Positions 6,501 to 14,799 of a DNA stretch of 22,430 nt are shown here, one piece after another (positions within the stretch are counted from its first letter, which is position 1; each line of letters opens with the position of its first letter). A model generated the notes under the pieces. The model was not told the DNA's origin. It was given only the letters and a program-made list of their open reading frames with translations, and did not search any database. This DNA comes from a virus. Both the position numbers and the translations under genes were made by a program. Location: positions 1-22,430 of the IMG/VR virus record IMGVR_UViG_3300011114_000075, one strand, 5' to 3'.

Positions 6501-7786
6501 GCAGATGCGGTAGGTAAGTTAAAAGTATGCGTAGCAGTTGATGAACTAATTGCAAAGTCAGTTCCACTTGTACCTGTTGCAAAATATTGTACTTGAGCAG
6601 TCAAACCATTCAACGCAGTTATACCCGTTGAGAAAGTTGTTATAACAGAACTCAAATTTGGATCTTGAGTGTGCATTGTAATTGTCTTGCTAGAATGTAT
6701 TACATAAACTCTTACTGCCAATCTATCGGTAACTGTTAAAACTGTTGCTGGAACTGCTAAAGCAGTTATATATAAATCTACCGAAGTGCCATTTGTTATA
6801 TATTCAGGATTTGCTGAACTTGTAGCTATCAAAGTAAATGTACTTGAAGCATATTTATACAACTCAACATAAAAACTAGGACTTCCACCTGATGAATTAG
6901 AATTCATATAAATCTCAAAGTTCCAATTACCTGCTGGTATATTTAATTGATTTGGCGAACCTACATCTGTTAAAAAAGATGCTATATATCCATCTGCACT
7001 AATACTAAAATCAGCACTTGTACCTGTATTAGCAACAGTACTCATTTGCTCATATCCTACAACACTTGAAGCAACACCACCATTAAAATAAAATGTTTGA
7101 CTTGAACCTCCTCCGCCACTACTAGGATTATAAGCCGCTAAAGAACCATCTCCACGAATATACTGAGAAGCGTTACCTGCCCCTGTTACTGCAATCGTTC
7201 CATTAGCCGTTAGAGGGCTATTAGCGACACTAAAAGCACTTGGCATTGTAAGTCCTATGCTATTAATAACTGTTGGAAATGTAGTTAAATTACCTGCTCC
7301 GTTAACATATTGAAGATTTGTCCCGTTGAAATTAGCAGAAATTACACCGCTTGTTGTTACTGGCGAAGAACCAATTGTGATAGAATCTCCATTAGTGGAT
7401 AAGCCAACAGATGTTACACTTCCCGTTGCACCACCTGACCTTTGCCAAATACTTCCTGAATATATAGCCGAATCCCCTACTATAAAAGTAATAGGACCAG
7501 CCCCAAAATTTGTTGTTCCAGCAACATTACATAAATAAACATCACCTTGATTAAACGCACCACCATTGGTTAATGTTGGGGTATTTGTTGCAGCGTTCCA
7601 AGTTCCTTGATATTCCATTACCGAATTAGGTAATTGGCTTACCAATATCTTAGCATTAGAATCTAACTTAGGAACACCATTAGCTACGTTGAAAGCTAAA
7701 GAACTTAGTACTCCACTTGTTCCAATGATTACATCATTTAAATCTCTTACTTTCGCACCCCCTGTTATCTGTAATTGTTGACTCAT
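3554..7786 (-). CDS. Tail fibre with C-terminal S74 intramolecular chaperone
   Basis: A 1410-residue receptor-binding fibre. The N-terminus (1-58) is a probable attachment region. Residues 59-117 are a 'GTWNA' domain also present in the tail-tip protein. The shaft is rich in S, T, G, A and N with repeated units: DWNTFN-type (three copies), FYWDN...LGIGT-type (two copies) and LDVTGT-type (two copies). The C-terminal 101 residues are a Peptidase_S74 domain: SDISVKQNIK at 1310-1319 with the Ser1310/Lys1315 dyad, then GNIAQEMEAIIPEAV and IEYSQLHAVYIKAI, then a final coiled coil. By family knowledge the chaperone trimerises the shaft and then cleaves itself off just before Ser1310 (codon 3857-3859). 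It starts 5 bases after the upstream stop. Confidence 0.9.
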   Translation of the reverse strand: MSQQLQITGGAKVRDLNDVIIGTSGVLSSLAFNVANGVPKLDSNAKILVSQLPNSVMEYQGTWNAATNTPTLTNGGAFNQGDVYLCNVAGTTNFGAGPITFIVGDSAIYSGSIWQRSGGATGSVTSVGLSTNGDSITIGSSPVTTSGVISANFNGTNLQYVNGAGNLTTFPTVINSIGLTMPSAFSVANSPLTANGTIAVTGAGNASQYIRGDGSLAAYNPSSGGGGSSQTFYFNGGVASSVVGYEQMSTVANTGTSADFSISADGYIASFLTDVGSPNQLNIPAGNWNFEIYMNSNSSGGSPSFYVELYKYASSTFTLIATSSANPEYITNGTSVDLYITALAVPATVLTVTDRLAVRVYVIHSSKTITMHTQDPNLSSVITTFSTGITALNGLTAQVQYFATGTSGTDFAISSSTATHTFNLPTASASNTGKLSSTDWSTFNGKIGGSGSSGQVAFFNGGSTTLGGSANFYWDNSTSRLGIGTNTPNASLGILNSSSTGLQVRTSDSANQYQANIYYDSSFGMVYGYNRLGTGTASNLSFYNALGGFLSVPESSNNNIGFNTLNPQGSSATTVYDFTSISTSVEIRLHNPTTGYTSTDGSYIKVTPTALVIANVETASQILINNGGSGVVTIDGTNNVAIGNIGVIPMTQQLTVVGSIQAYGGSIYQTVTSSMLKANSSGQIIAAVGGTDYEYPLTFSSPLVRTTNTISIPAATTSVSGYLTSTDWNTFNNKGSGTVTSVTGTAPVVSSGGTTPAISMAAATTSVSGYLTSTDWNTFNGKFTLPSLTSGSILFSNGSTIAQNNTRLYWDNTNMKLGIGTQAVAQYVTYIAANVGENANAWLGIENKNTTGSTAVRLLLNGSVTAGFQYVQSTNLTQIYANAGDILLSNGSSLGLTIANTTGAATFDSSATATSFVKTGGTSSQFLKADGSVDSSAYIVLGSLSATSPIFYNSSTGVISSQAASASVAGYVTTGTQTIAGAKTFSSTLTTGGNIIASGTGNITVQATSSDNFPLFQLIDNRIGGKNWNIENGRTSAGLLEFYSSTLGTVVTITQAGAGTFSSTLQATKIGIGGAPSAFILDVTGTAKVSGVLTLGGGTGGLNFTSSTSITNTGASGYISIYANGGGLFLGGSASTTNVTIASGGLTTFTNGIGVNGYNANINYAALFSGSVGINNITPTYTLDVTGTGRFTGDSYFATNSGNVGMGTTSVSAVSAGATTLRIVGTATTKGGAIVLDSSDSSVSSYIYPDNTNGLSINTSTAHPITFRTSGTTRLTIGATTGAATFSNLAGTGSRAVLADASGTLSAPVSDISVKQNIKSIGYGLKEIIKMNPVWFDFIDEYKNYGEGRQNGNIAQEMEAIIPEAVFTTESTGKMGIEYSQLHAVYIKAIQEQQLMITSLQDRLDKLENK
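5444..5617 (-). repeat. DWNTFN repeat pair in the fibre gene
   Basis: Two near-identical coding repeats centred on STDWNTFN lie at about 5444-5473 and 5588-5617. Each is preceded in the protein by ATTSVSGYLT. A more diverged third copy (SSTDWSTFNGK) lies at about 6450-6479. Intra-fibre repeats like these allow recombination that changes shaft length or swaps tips. Confidence 0.75.
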
Positions 7787-7791
7787 ATTAA

Positions 7792-8493
7792 TTATTGAAA
7801 TAGTCCTCTAATAAATTCATCCGATTCTAAAACCCTTGCAAATGTAAGAACGCCTGTTGCAACATTCCATTTAACTTGCTCTCCTGTTGGAGTTATAGAT
7901 ACAATTTCTCTTACCTCAACACCACCTCTAGTTACTCCTAAACAAGTCTTTCCTATCATATCTGTCCAAGTAATTGTAGATTCGCCACCTGCTGCCACAT
8001 ATTGCTTCATATAAACTTGACCACCTGCTACTACTACCACTCCTGAAGGATTTACTGTTGTTCCTGTTGTACCATAAGCACCTGACCCTTGTAATAAAAC
8101 TGCATAAGTCCCAATCTCTTTATAAGGAGCATTTATTTGTAAACTTGTTAGATTACAATTTCCACTTATAATAACTAAACCATCTGCTCCGTTATCAATA
8201 ACAAATTTAACTAGAATTTGTGTTCTATTTTGTTGTTGTTGTAATAAGAAAAGATAGCCATAACCAGTTAAAGTTACAAGACCATCACAAGAAATAGTCC
8301 AAGAAGCTATGTCATTTTTGTATTCACGATACCAAGCCGATGTTTGGCTGGTTACTTCTTTTTGGTCAACATTAACTGAAAAACTACAATTAGTTGAACA
8401 CGCAAAAGCTATATCTCTACCACTTGGATAAGTCTCCGAAGCTGGTTCGTGATAATAAAGCATAATATTTTTACCCTGTACGTTGTCTGCCAT
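7792..8493 (-). CDS. Tail tube-like structural protein (second copy of the fold)
   Basis: A 233-residue protein between the tail tip and the fibre. Residues 25-80 (SFSVNVDQKEVTSQTSAWYR, then SWTISCDGLVTL) resemble the core of TP901-1-type tail tube proteins. Residues 150-233 form a second beta domain rich in G and V. The true major tail protein is encoded near 13.6 kb, so this is likely a tip, collar or decoration protein built on the same fold. It begins MADNVQGKNIMLYY at ATG 8491-8493, nine bases after the upstream stop. The fold assignment is from sequence pattern only. Confidence 0.6.
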   Translation of the reverse strand: MADNVQGKNIMLYYHEPASETYPSGRDIAFACSTNCSFSVNVDQKEVTSQTSAWYREYKNDIASWTISCDGLVTLTGYGYLFLLQQQQNRTQILVKFVIDNGADGLVIISGNCNLTSLQINAPYKEIGTYAVLLQGSGAYGTTGTTVNPSGVVVVAGGQVYMKQYVAAGGESTITWTDMIGKTCLGVTRGGVEVREIVSITPTGEQVKWNVATGVLTFARVLESDEFIRGLFQ

Positions 8494-8497
8494 ATGT

Positions 8498-8505
8498 CAA
8501 AGTTA
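8498..8505 (-). promoter_or_regulatory. TAACTTTG box fused to the upstream stop codon
   Basis: On the minus strand TAACTTTG (8505-8498) matches TAnnTTTG. Its TAA is the stop codon of the tail-tip gene. It lies 4 bases before the next ATG, so any transcript would be nearly leaderless. No TTTG is found at the usual spacing, so function is doubtful. Confidence 0.3.
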
Positions 8506-10902
8506 ACCATATATTTCTAAAATATAACCACTACTACTTATTTTGTAAGCGTGGTATGATAATGCGTCATTCATTACTCTCCACCACAAACTAGCACCAT
8601 TAAAGCCATTTATTAAATCTTCATCTGAATAATATCTATCCCCAACACTAGGTGCACCATTCGTATTGTTATAAATCAAGAATGTAGTTAAAGGTGCTGC
8701 AAAGGCAGCTTCTCTAGTAAAATATGCCGTTGACCTCAAATGACCATACCCAGTTGTAATAGGTTGTAAAGTATTTGTAAAATACCTTGTTGCTAAAGTA
8801 GTTTCAATATTTGTATTATTTATGTCTAATAAAGTTGCTTTTATTGTATTATTAAATAAATCAATAGTTGAATTCCCTATCATATATTTTTTAGCAGATA
8901 CATTAATTTGAGCTGGGTCATCATCGGTAGCAGTAATTCTAAGTGCTCCATTTAATCTACCATCGCTAGTATCCATCCCCATAAAAGATGCATCAATATT
9001 AATTAAATTTTTATTTAATGCATTTGAATATTGTTTGATTACTAATTCATTTAAAGAACTATATATTTCAGTAGGATATTCATATCTATACCAACCACTT
9101 AATGATAATCCATTGTAATCACATAAAAAACCTTTAAATGAAAAATACCCAGCCTTTGGGTTGTTAAACCCTATTGAAAAGTCAGCATTATATACATAAT
9201 CTTCTACATCACTTATAAAAGATTCAGTTAATAAAGATTTATAATTAGGATTAAATGCTAAAACAAAGTTTTGTATTTGCACTGCACTTTGAGTTGAAAA
9301 TGGGTATCTTGTATAACCAGTAGGGGCTACACCTTGACTAACTCCAATCTCTATATTTAAAGTTCCAGTATATGGAGCAACAGGTAATTCAATACTTGCA
9401 TTATTTGATGAATTATCAGTTGTATAAGGTACAAAAGTATATCCTGCTTTTGCAGTCCAAGTAGATGTGCCATAAACAACTAAATCTCCAACATTAAAAT
9501 TATATGTAGTAGAACCAAATGTATGTACCCCCGCAACTGAAACTAAATAAGTATCATTTGTAGTTCCTGTCCCATTTACTAAAGATGGACTATTTGTTGA
9601 TGCATTCCAAGTACCCTTATAATTTTTAGTAAATTCTAAATTCCAAGCATTATTTGTACCTAAATAAAATGTATAAGAATCAGTAGTTAAAATAACTTTA
9701 ACATAAGCTAAAGAAACTGGACCAACAGAAGCCCCAATTGCAACACAATCAAATGATAATTTTGCACTTTCATTTTGTGATAATATTGGTAAATTAATTG
9801 GAGATACAAAATTTCCATAATTACCAAGACTTAAAATATAAGCGTTTAAAGCACTTGTAGGATAATCTTTTATAGTAATACTTCCACCTGTACCTAAATT
9901 AGTTTCAGTCCAACTATTAGCATCATTACCAGTAAAATCTTTTAAATCGTAGTTGGTTATATAATTGCTTGAATAATCTATTGTTTTATTGAATCTTATT
10001 TTATTATACCCCTTTCTAAATATTTTATATTGACCATTGTCAACAAAGAATAAGCCACTTGTATTAGAACTATAACCTTGTATTTGACCTGTAAAATCAA
10101 TTGTTCCACTTCCAACTATTGTATATTGACTATATTCTGTGTAATAATATGAATCTTGTGCTAATTGGTTTATAGGAACAATATACCATTTAGAACCAGC
10201 TTGGAATATTCTAGCCCCGAAACCTTGTACAATTTGAGAAATTATTTCTAAACAAGTTACTGTTACCTTTTTATTTGTAGTTGTAGTTGTTAAATTATTT
10301 TGGTCTAAAAATGTATTTAATTTAATATATGTTTGAATTAAAGGCTCTGCATCCCCACTTGTACTTCTATTTGTCATAGCATAAGAATAATAGCTTATCC
10401 CACTTATAATATTTAAAAAATCAGGGAATTGTATTTGGCTTAAACAATTTGTTATATATGTAAGGCAAGTAATTCTATCATTTAATGAATAATTATCTTC
10501 TAAAGGATAATAAATATTCTGTAACATCCCTAAACCATCTATGCAATTAAATGAAATTGTTTTCCTCCCTGTACTAAAATTAAACTGTACATTATCACTT
10601 AAACTCCATCCTTGCCATTCTAAAGTGTCAGCATTAAATAATTGAGCATAATATTTTCTATCATCTAATGATGTAAGATTTGGCATATTTTCAATGTCTT
10701 CAGTTACATCTATTGAAACATCTAATTGACTAACTACAATTGGCTCAAATACATTATCACTTCTTGGAATATATTGTAATTGTAAACTTACTGCTGGATA
10801 TTCTATTAAATCTCCTGAATACCCATCTTCTAATAAATACAAATAAGAAATAGTACCACTTTTGGTAGCCATTGTAATTTTATATTTATTTGCGTATGCC
10901 AT
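8503..10902 (-). CDS. Tail tip / baseplate hub-like protein with inserted GTWNA domain
   Basis: A 799-residue beta-rich protein directly after the tape measure, the usual place of Dit/Tal-like tip proteins. The N-terminal 130 residues look like a distal-tail strand-rich domain, with repeated acidic and aromatic segments such as DDRKYYAQLFNADTLEWQGW. The middle region to about 330 would be hub-like. Residues about 380-545 resemble a carbohydrate-binding beta sandwich interrupted by a GTWNA domain at about 428-484. The C-terminus is unassigned. It starts at ATG 10900-10902, overlapping the tape measure TAA as TAATG. The role is inferred mainly from position and size; no enzymatic motif was seen. 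Confidence 0.7.
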   Translation of the reverse strand: MAYANKYKITMATKSGTISYLYLLEDGYSGDLIEYPAVSLQLQYIPRSDNVFEPIVVSQLDVSIDVTEDIENMPNLTSLDDRKYYAQLFNADTLEWQGWSLSDNVQFNFSTGRKTISFNCIDGLGMLQNIYYPLEDNYSLNDRITCLTYITNCLSQIQFPDFLNIISGISYYSYAMTNRSTSGDAEPLIQTYIKLNTFLDQNNLTTTTTNKKVTVTCLEIISQIVQGFGARIFQAGSKWYIVPINQLAQDSYYYTEYSQYTIVGSGTIDFTGQIQGYSSNTSGLFFVDNGQYKIFRKGYNKIRFNKTIDYSSNYITNYDLKDFTGNDANSWTETNLGTGGSITIKDYPTSALNAYILSLGNYGNFVSPINLPILSQNESAKLSFDCVAIGASVGPVSLAYVKVILTTDSYTFYLGTNNAWNLEFTKNYKGTWNASTNSPSLVNGTGTTNDTYLVSVAGVHTFGSTTYNFNVGDLVVYGTSTWTAKAGYTFVPYTTDNSSNNASIELPVAPYTGTLNIEIGVSQGVAPTGYTRYPFSTQSAVQIQNFVLAFNPNYKSLLTESFISDVEDYVYNADFSIGFNNPKAGYFSFKGFLCDYNGLSLSGWYRYEYPTEIYSSLNELVIKQYSNALNKNLINIDASFMGMDTSDGRLNGALRITATDDDPAQINVSAKKYMIGNSTIDLFNNTIKATLLDINNTNIETTLATRYFTNTLQPITTGYGHLRSTAYFTREAAFAAPLTTFLIYNNTNGAPSVGDRYYSDEDLINGFNGASLWWRVMNDALSYHAYKISSSGYILEIYG

Positions 10903-12728
10903 TAACTTCCTCTTTTAAGATTAAGTGAATAATTTGACCTTTGTAAAGCTAATACTAAATCGTTACCTTTTAATGTAAACTCCCCACTATTACCCATAGA
11001 ATTTGAACTAATATTACTTGTATTCATAGCAGAACCAACTGATGCACCACCTTTAGTAATATTATATAATGCACTTAACCATCCTGTTCCTGAATCACCA
11101 AGAGCAGGGCTAATTCCGCTACCTGTAATAGCAGTTGCTGGGGATATTGATGCTAATACAGCTTTAAATATTACTTCTTTTATTATTGCTGCTCCAATGT
11201 CTTCAGCTAATTTTAAAAATGATTCTCCTAAAGATTTAAGCACATCTCCACCTTTTACCATTGTATCAAATACATTCATCAAAGCATTAGTTACATCTCC
11301 AGAAAGAGTTTTAGCAAATTCTTTATACGCATCTTGTTGTTCTTTAATTACTTTTACTCTTTCTTTACCATCTACTATATAATTACGTATAAGTCCAGGT
11401 ATAACACTTGTACTTATTTTTTCAGTAGCTACGTTTTTACCCCCCATTTGCCTAATCATCCAATCAGGTACATCTAAATCAGGATTTCTTTGTCCTTCAA
11501 CAGTATCTCTCCATCCAATAGTTGTTGCTTTTTTAGAAGATGCAGCTATTTTATCGTGAATCTTAATTTGTTCATTAGCCCATTCAGTTGTTTTTCTAAT
11601 ATCATATTCTAAAAGTGCTATTTTTTCATCTAATGCTTTTTTAAATTCTTTATTATCTTCTTTTTGAGGAATTTTAACTTTTAATACTTCATCAAGAGTT
11701 CTACTTAATGAATCTTTAGCTTTATTTATATCAGATTGTGCACCTGCTAATACATCAACATAACTTGCCTTTATTTCATCTCTTAATTGTTGAGTTGTCT
11801 TACCTTGTTCTTGCTGCTTTGTTGTTGCGTAAGTATTTTTAATTAAATTATCTCTTTCTTCAGTAATTCTTTTAAATTCAGCATTAGCAGCACTTAACGC
11901 ACTAGTATAATTTTTTTCTTTACCAATTTCTAATTGTTGAATTGCCGCCTTATTATTTAATGATTTTAAATAATTTGCAGTATATGTATCTATACTTTTT
12001 ATATCTAAATCTTGTATATCTTTATTGTCTTGATATAATTTTTTTAATTCTATAATAGCATTTTGCCTAGTCGTAATATCTAATTTTTGATTAGATACTT
12101 TTTCTGATAATATACTTCCAATTAATTGATTTGATTGAGCAGCACCAGCAATTTTATAAATATCATCATTAAGTTTTAATAATTCTTCTCTTAATTTTTT
12201 TAATTTATCAACTGGTTTTTCAAATGCTTCAGTTATATTTTTTGAAAATACAACTAACAATGCTGAAACTGCACCTATTGCTAATCCTATACCAGCAGGT
12301 CCAGATAACCCATTAAGCATAGCAGTTAATGCTTTTTTAGTTCCACCTTCAGTTGCAGCTAACCTATAAAATGATTCAATCATTGGATTAAGGTTATTAG
12401 ATATGCCTATAAATCCATAAGGAGCATCTTGTGCAATCCTTGAAAGGTCGTTTAATGCCAAACCTGCCTTATTACTACCTAAAGATATTTTTTGCGTATC
12501 ATTGCCAAAGTTGTCAAATGCAACTCCCGCTTTACTTAAAGTACCTTGTAATTCTCCAATCCTAGCTTGTATTCTAGGTATTGTTGTTTCAATCGTATGT
12601 GTTAAAGGCCAGTCTCCTTTATAATTCTTAACTGTTTCCAGTAATTGGAATAATTTATCTTGGAGTTGCTTTAATTCTTCTAGTGCCTTTTGGTTCTCGG
12701 CTGAAATTATAATTTTTAACTCTGGCAT
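10902..12728 (-). CDS. Tape measure protein
   Basis: A 608-residue protein that sets tail length. It has long charged coiled-coil stretches (about 10-70 and 170-470), a hydrophobic segment at 141-161 (GPAGIGLAIGAVSALLVVF) and a glycine/serine-rich C-terminus. The segment LNDLSRIAQDAPYGFIG at 92-108 is typical of tape measures from Bacteroidetes phages. At about 1.5 angstrom per residue of helix this predicts a tail near 90 nm, which is an estimate. It follows the chaperone GT frame by six bases, the standard siphovirus order. No lytic domain is evident. Confidence 0.9.
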   Translation of the reverse strand: MPELKIIISAENQKALEELKQLQDKLFQLLETVKNYKGDWPLTHTIETTIPRIQARIGELQGTLSKAGVAFDNFGNDTQKISLGSNKAGLALNDLSRIAQDAPYGFIGISNNLNPMIESFYRLAATEGGTKKALTAMLNGLSGPAGIGLAIGAVSALLVVFSKNITEAFEKPVDKLKKLREELLKLNDDIYKIAGAAQSNQLIGSILSEKVSNQKLDITTRQNAIIELKKLYQDNKDIQDLDIKSIDTYTANYLKSLNNKAAIQQLEIGKEKNYTSALSAANAEFKRITEERDNLIKNTYATTKQQEQGKTTQQLRDEIKASYVDVLAGAQSDINKAKDSLSRTLDEVLKVKIPQKEDNKEFKKALDEKIALLEYDIRKTTEWANEQIKIHDKIAASSKKATTIGWRDTVEGQRNPDLDVPDWMIRQMGGKNVATEKISTSVIPGLIRNYIVDGKERVKVIKEQQDAYKEFAKTLSGDVTNALMNVFDTMVKGGDVLKSLGESFLKLAEDIGAAIIKEVIFKAVLASISPATAITGSGISPALGDSGTGWLSALYNITKGGASVGSAMNTSNISSNSMGNSGEFTLKGNDLVLALQRSNYSLNLKRGS

Positions 12729-12734
12729 CTTATT

Positions 12735-13064
12735 TTAATTTACTCCGTATAATTTTAAAGTTCTAGTTAATTGGTCATCTGTTAACATTTCCCTTTTTTC
12801 TTCTTCTTCATTGTCATCTAACATAGGTATGTGCCAAAATGCTCTTAATGATTTTGGAGACTTTTCAGTTGTATTACTTAGGTATATAATATAGGCGAGG
12901 TTTCTTGTCCTCGCCCATTCATTTAACTCCTGTCTTTCTTTTCCCATCACAATGATAGAAAAATCTTTCCAAGTAATATCCCAAAACTCATTTGGCTTTA
13001 TACCACATTCAGCAGCCTTAACTAATATGTCATCCCAACTTAGATTTGTTAGGCTTTTTTTTTT
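12735..13064 (-). CDS. Tail assembly chaperone GT extension, reached by frameshift
   Basis: The frame ending at TAA 12735-12737 is open upstream through the A10 run of the G gene. It reads SLTNLSWDDILVKAAECG and then GIKPNEFWDITWKDF, before the part that starts at GTG 12948-12950 (MGKERQELNEWARTRNLAYI). The 'W-D...FW-x-x-T' segment is the hallmark of GT domains of tail chaperones and would be lost if translation began at 12950. It is thus almost certainly made as a G-GT fusion of about 221-222 residues. GT binds the tape measure during tail assembly and is absent from the virion. Independent initiation at 12950 or 12947 is less likely. Confidence 0.75.
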   Translation of the reverse strand, partial: KKKSLTNLSWDDILVKAAECGIKPNEFWDITWKDFSIIVMGKERQELNEWARTRNLAYIIYLSNTTEKSPKSLRAFWHIPMLDDNEEEEKREMLTDDQLTRTLKLYGVN

Positions 13065-13401
13065 CTTCTGTTGGTGTTGTTTTTACAGAGTTAACTGTAT
13101 TTTCAATTATATATTTAATATAATCTATCAACTGCCCTTCAGAACTAAAAATAGTCCCCATTTCATCTATCCAATCACAAGCATCATCTTCTGTAAATTC
13201 AATTGGTATTTTTAAAGAATTACAAGCGGACTTATAACCAATAAATACTAATTGAACAATTAAGTCAATATCAAATTGCGATTTACCAAGTAATTCAAAG
13301 TACTTATCAATTGTTATATTGTTTCTTTGGCAAAACTCACGCATTGCCCAAGTACCCCATTTTAAATGGATTGTGTTGTTGTTCAGTCTTAATTCAAACA
13401 T
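13030..13401 (-). CDS. Tail assembly chaperone G
   Basis: A 123-residue protein between the major tail protein and the tape measure. It begins MFELRLNNNTIHLKWGTWAM. The WGTWAMREFC segment, the helix NNITIDKYFELL and the acidic helix EFTEDDACDWIDEMG fit Bacteroidetes tail assembly chaperones. The C-terminus is a lysine-rich linker encoded partly by an A10 run, ending at TGA 13030-13032. It coats the tape measure together with the frameshifted GT form. Confidence 0.8.
   Translation of the reverse strand: MFELRLNNNTIHLKWGTWAMREFCQRNNITIDKYFELLGKSQFDIDLIVQLVFIGYKSACNSLKIPIEFTEDDACDWIDEMGTIFSSEGQLIDYIKYIIENTVNSVKTTPTEEKKKPNKSKLG
13052..13068 (-). other. Programmed frameshift site, A10 slippery run (+1 or -2)
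   Basis: On the minus strand GAA GAA AAA AAA AAG CC (frame 0) contains ten A (13064-13055) between G residues. Frame 0 ends 25 bases later at TGA 13030-13032, while the GT frame is open through the run. A net +1 or -2 shift joins the two. -2 shifting is known for the Mu tail genes and -1 for lambda. RNA polymerase slippage on A10 could do the same. Confidence 0.75.
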
Positions 13402-13416
13402 AGTTTTTTATTTTTT

Positions 13417-13869
13417 TTATGTCATTTCAGTTTGTGCAATAGGAGGAACACACACAACAAAAGTAGCAGAGAATTTTACATCATCTTTATCAGCAGCAGT
13501 TACATCAAAGTTGCTAATAAATACTGTACTTGTTGATAATCCACCATAGTAAACATCACCTGCAGCTGGAGTCGCTTTACCCATTTTAATGGTAAATTGA
13601 GTTCTTGCAGCGTGAGCAGCATACAATTGTTGGTAAGAATCTTTACTTGGAGTTCCTGTTTCATCAATTGCAAAACCATCGGCTTTGAAAGATTGAGTGA
13701 ATGCTGGACCTGCTTGGAATTGGTCTCCACATTTTGAAGTTGCATCAATAGTGTTAACAGTTGATGTAAGTGAGTTTGTTGTTAAACAAGCTACTGGTAT
13801 AAAAGTTGTACCACCAGCTAAATCTGCTAAGAGAATATAGTCCCTTGCTGATACTTTAGTTTCTGCCAT
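13417..13869 (-). CDS. Major tail protein (tail tube)
   Basis: A 150-residue protein immediately before the tail chaperones, in the standard place of the tube subunit. It is rich in A, T, S and D with alternating strands. Features include CLTTNSLTSTVNTIDATSKC, then GPAFTQSFKADGF, SYQQLYAAHAARTQFTIKMG and a C-terminal strand pair STVFISNFDVTAADKDDVKF. This matches the TP901-1/lambda V type of tube fold (single domain, no Ig extension). It begins MAETKVSARDY at ATG 13867-13869, five bases after the previous stop. It is followed by an A-rich 15-base gap before G. Confidence 0.85.
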   Translation of the reverse strand: MAETKVSARDYILLADLAGGTTFIPVACLTTNSLTSTVNTIDATSKCGDQFQAGPAFTQSFKADGFAIDETGTPSKDSYQQLYAAHAARTQFTIKMGKATPAAGDVYYGGLSTSTVFISNFDVTAADKDDVKFSATFVVCVPPIAQTEMT

Positions 13870-13874
13870 TTTAT

Positions 13875-14282
13875 TTAATTTTGAGTTATTATTATATTAT
13901 ATGTTATTAATGTTCTAAAAACGTTGTCCAAAGGGTTTAATCCATCTAAATTCGTTACACTTCCAATACTCAAAGCAGATGAAGTAAATCCATTACTTAA
14001 AGTTATTGTCGTATCCGAGTTTATATCCGCCAATACCAAATCACTTATTTCTTCGGCTCGTTTATAGCCAAAGTTAGCATTTTTTGTAACAATGTCAACT
14101 ATGATAGTAATAGAATTTGTATAACCTGCTTTCCCTTGTTCTTGGCTTGATGTTCTACCTGTTAAAATTATGTATTCATTGCCTACATTTTCAGGAGCAA
14201 ATCCATCATAAACACCTAGTCCTGTTGCAGATACTAAATGAGTATAAAACCACTTCTTTATTTCTATGTTAGGATTAAGCAT
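13875..14282 (-). CDS. Tail terminator / tail completion protein (DUF3168-like)
   Basis: A 135-residue protein preceding the tube gene. The pattern (N-terminal helix NIEIKKWFYTHL, GVYDGFAPENVGNEYIILTG, central strand SITIIVDIVTK, helix RAEEISDLVLADI, final strand FRTLITYNIIITQ) fits DUF3168 tail completion proteins, which cap the tube and join it to the head. The start ATG 14280-14282 overlaps the upstream stop by eight bases. Confidence 0.8.
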   Translation of the reverse strand: MLNPNIEIKKWFYTHLVSATGLGVYDGFAPENVGNEYIILTGRTSSQEQGKAGYTNSITIIVDIVTKNANFGYKRAEEISDLVLADINSDTTITLSNGFTSSALSIGSVTNLDGLNPLDNVFRTLITYNIIITQN

Positions 14283-14799
14283 TTAATATATTTTTAAGTC
14301 TTTCTATTAATAGTTTTTGTTCTTTCTCAAAAGCTGGTATTAAATAAGGTTGTGGTCTCATCCCTTTCCTTAATATGCTTAATGCAATTGCATAAGCTAT
14401 ACTTTTAGACTTTTTACCGCTTCCAATACCTTTTCTTTCAACCCACAAAGTTAAGGCATTGACCATATCTTTAAATTTACCACCAGTCTTTTGTTGAAAT
14501 TGAGATGCAAAAGTTGAATATCCATTAGGAATTGTAGTTAATGGTCCAGTGCCAAATTCAACATAAGCAGCATAAGAGGTATAAGCACCAACTGAATAAG
14601 TTAATTCGCTTTCCTTATCCCATTTAATTGCTCCACGAAGTTTGCCAAAATTAATAGGTGCTAATCTTTTAGCATCTGATTCAATCTTCATTACAGAGGC
14701 TTGAATTTCATTAGAAACCTCTTTTGAGACCTTTTCGGACATTTTTTTAATTGCATCCTGAATCTCACTCATCCCTGCAAGATTTACGTCAAATGCCAT
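14275..14799 (-). CDS. HK97 gp10-like tail-head connection protein
   Basis: A 174-residue protein of the HK97-gp10-like family. Diagnostic segments are KRLAPINFGKLRGAIKW (about 64-80), the core SYAAYVEFGTGPL (about 95-107) and the C-terminal RPQPYLIPAFEKE. It contains a gp10-type lysine-rich insertion (about 125-150). It sits between the head closure and tail terminator genes, as in HK97-like modules. The start ATG 14797-14799 is joined to the upstream TAA as TAATG. Confidence 0.88.
   Translation of the reverse strand: MAFDVNLAGMSEIQDAIKKMSEKVSKEVSNEIQASVMKIESDAKRLAPINFGKLRGAIKWDKESELTYSVGAYTSYAAYVEFGTGPLTTIPNGYSTFASQFQQKTGGKFKDMVNALTLWVERKGIGSGKKSKSIAYAIALSILRKGMRPQPYLIPAFEKEQKLLIERLKNILNA

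Noticed and set aside
7326-7538. Plus-strand open frame antisense to the fibre
   Set aside because: It lies wholly within the fibre N-terminus, has no promoter and matches no family; low stop density comes from the S/T-rich sense strand.
12952-13215. Plus-strand open frame of 87 codons
   Set aside because: It lies antisense to the tail chaperone gene and its frameshift extension, and its F- and C-rich composition is what antisense of A-rich coding gives.
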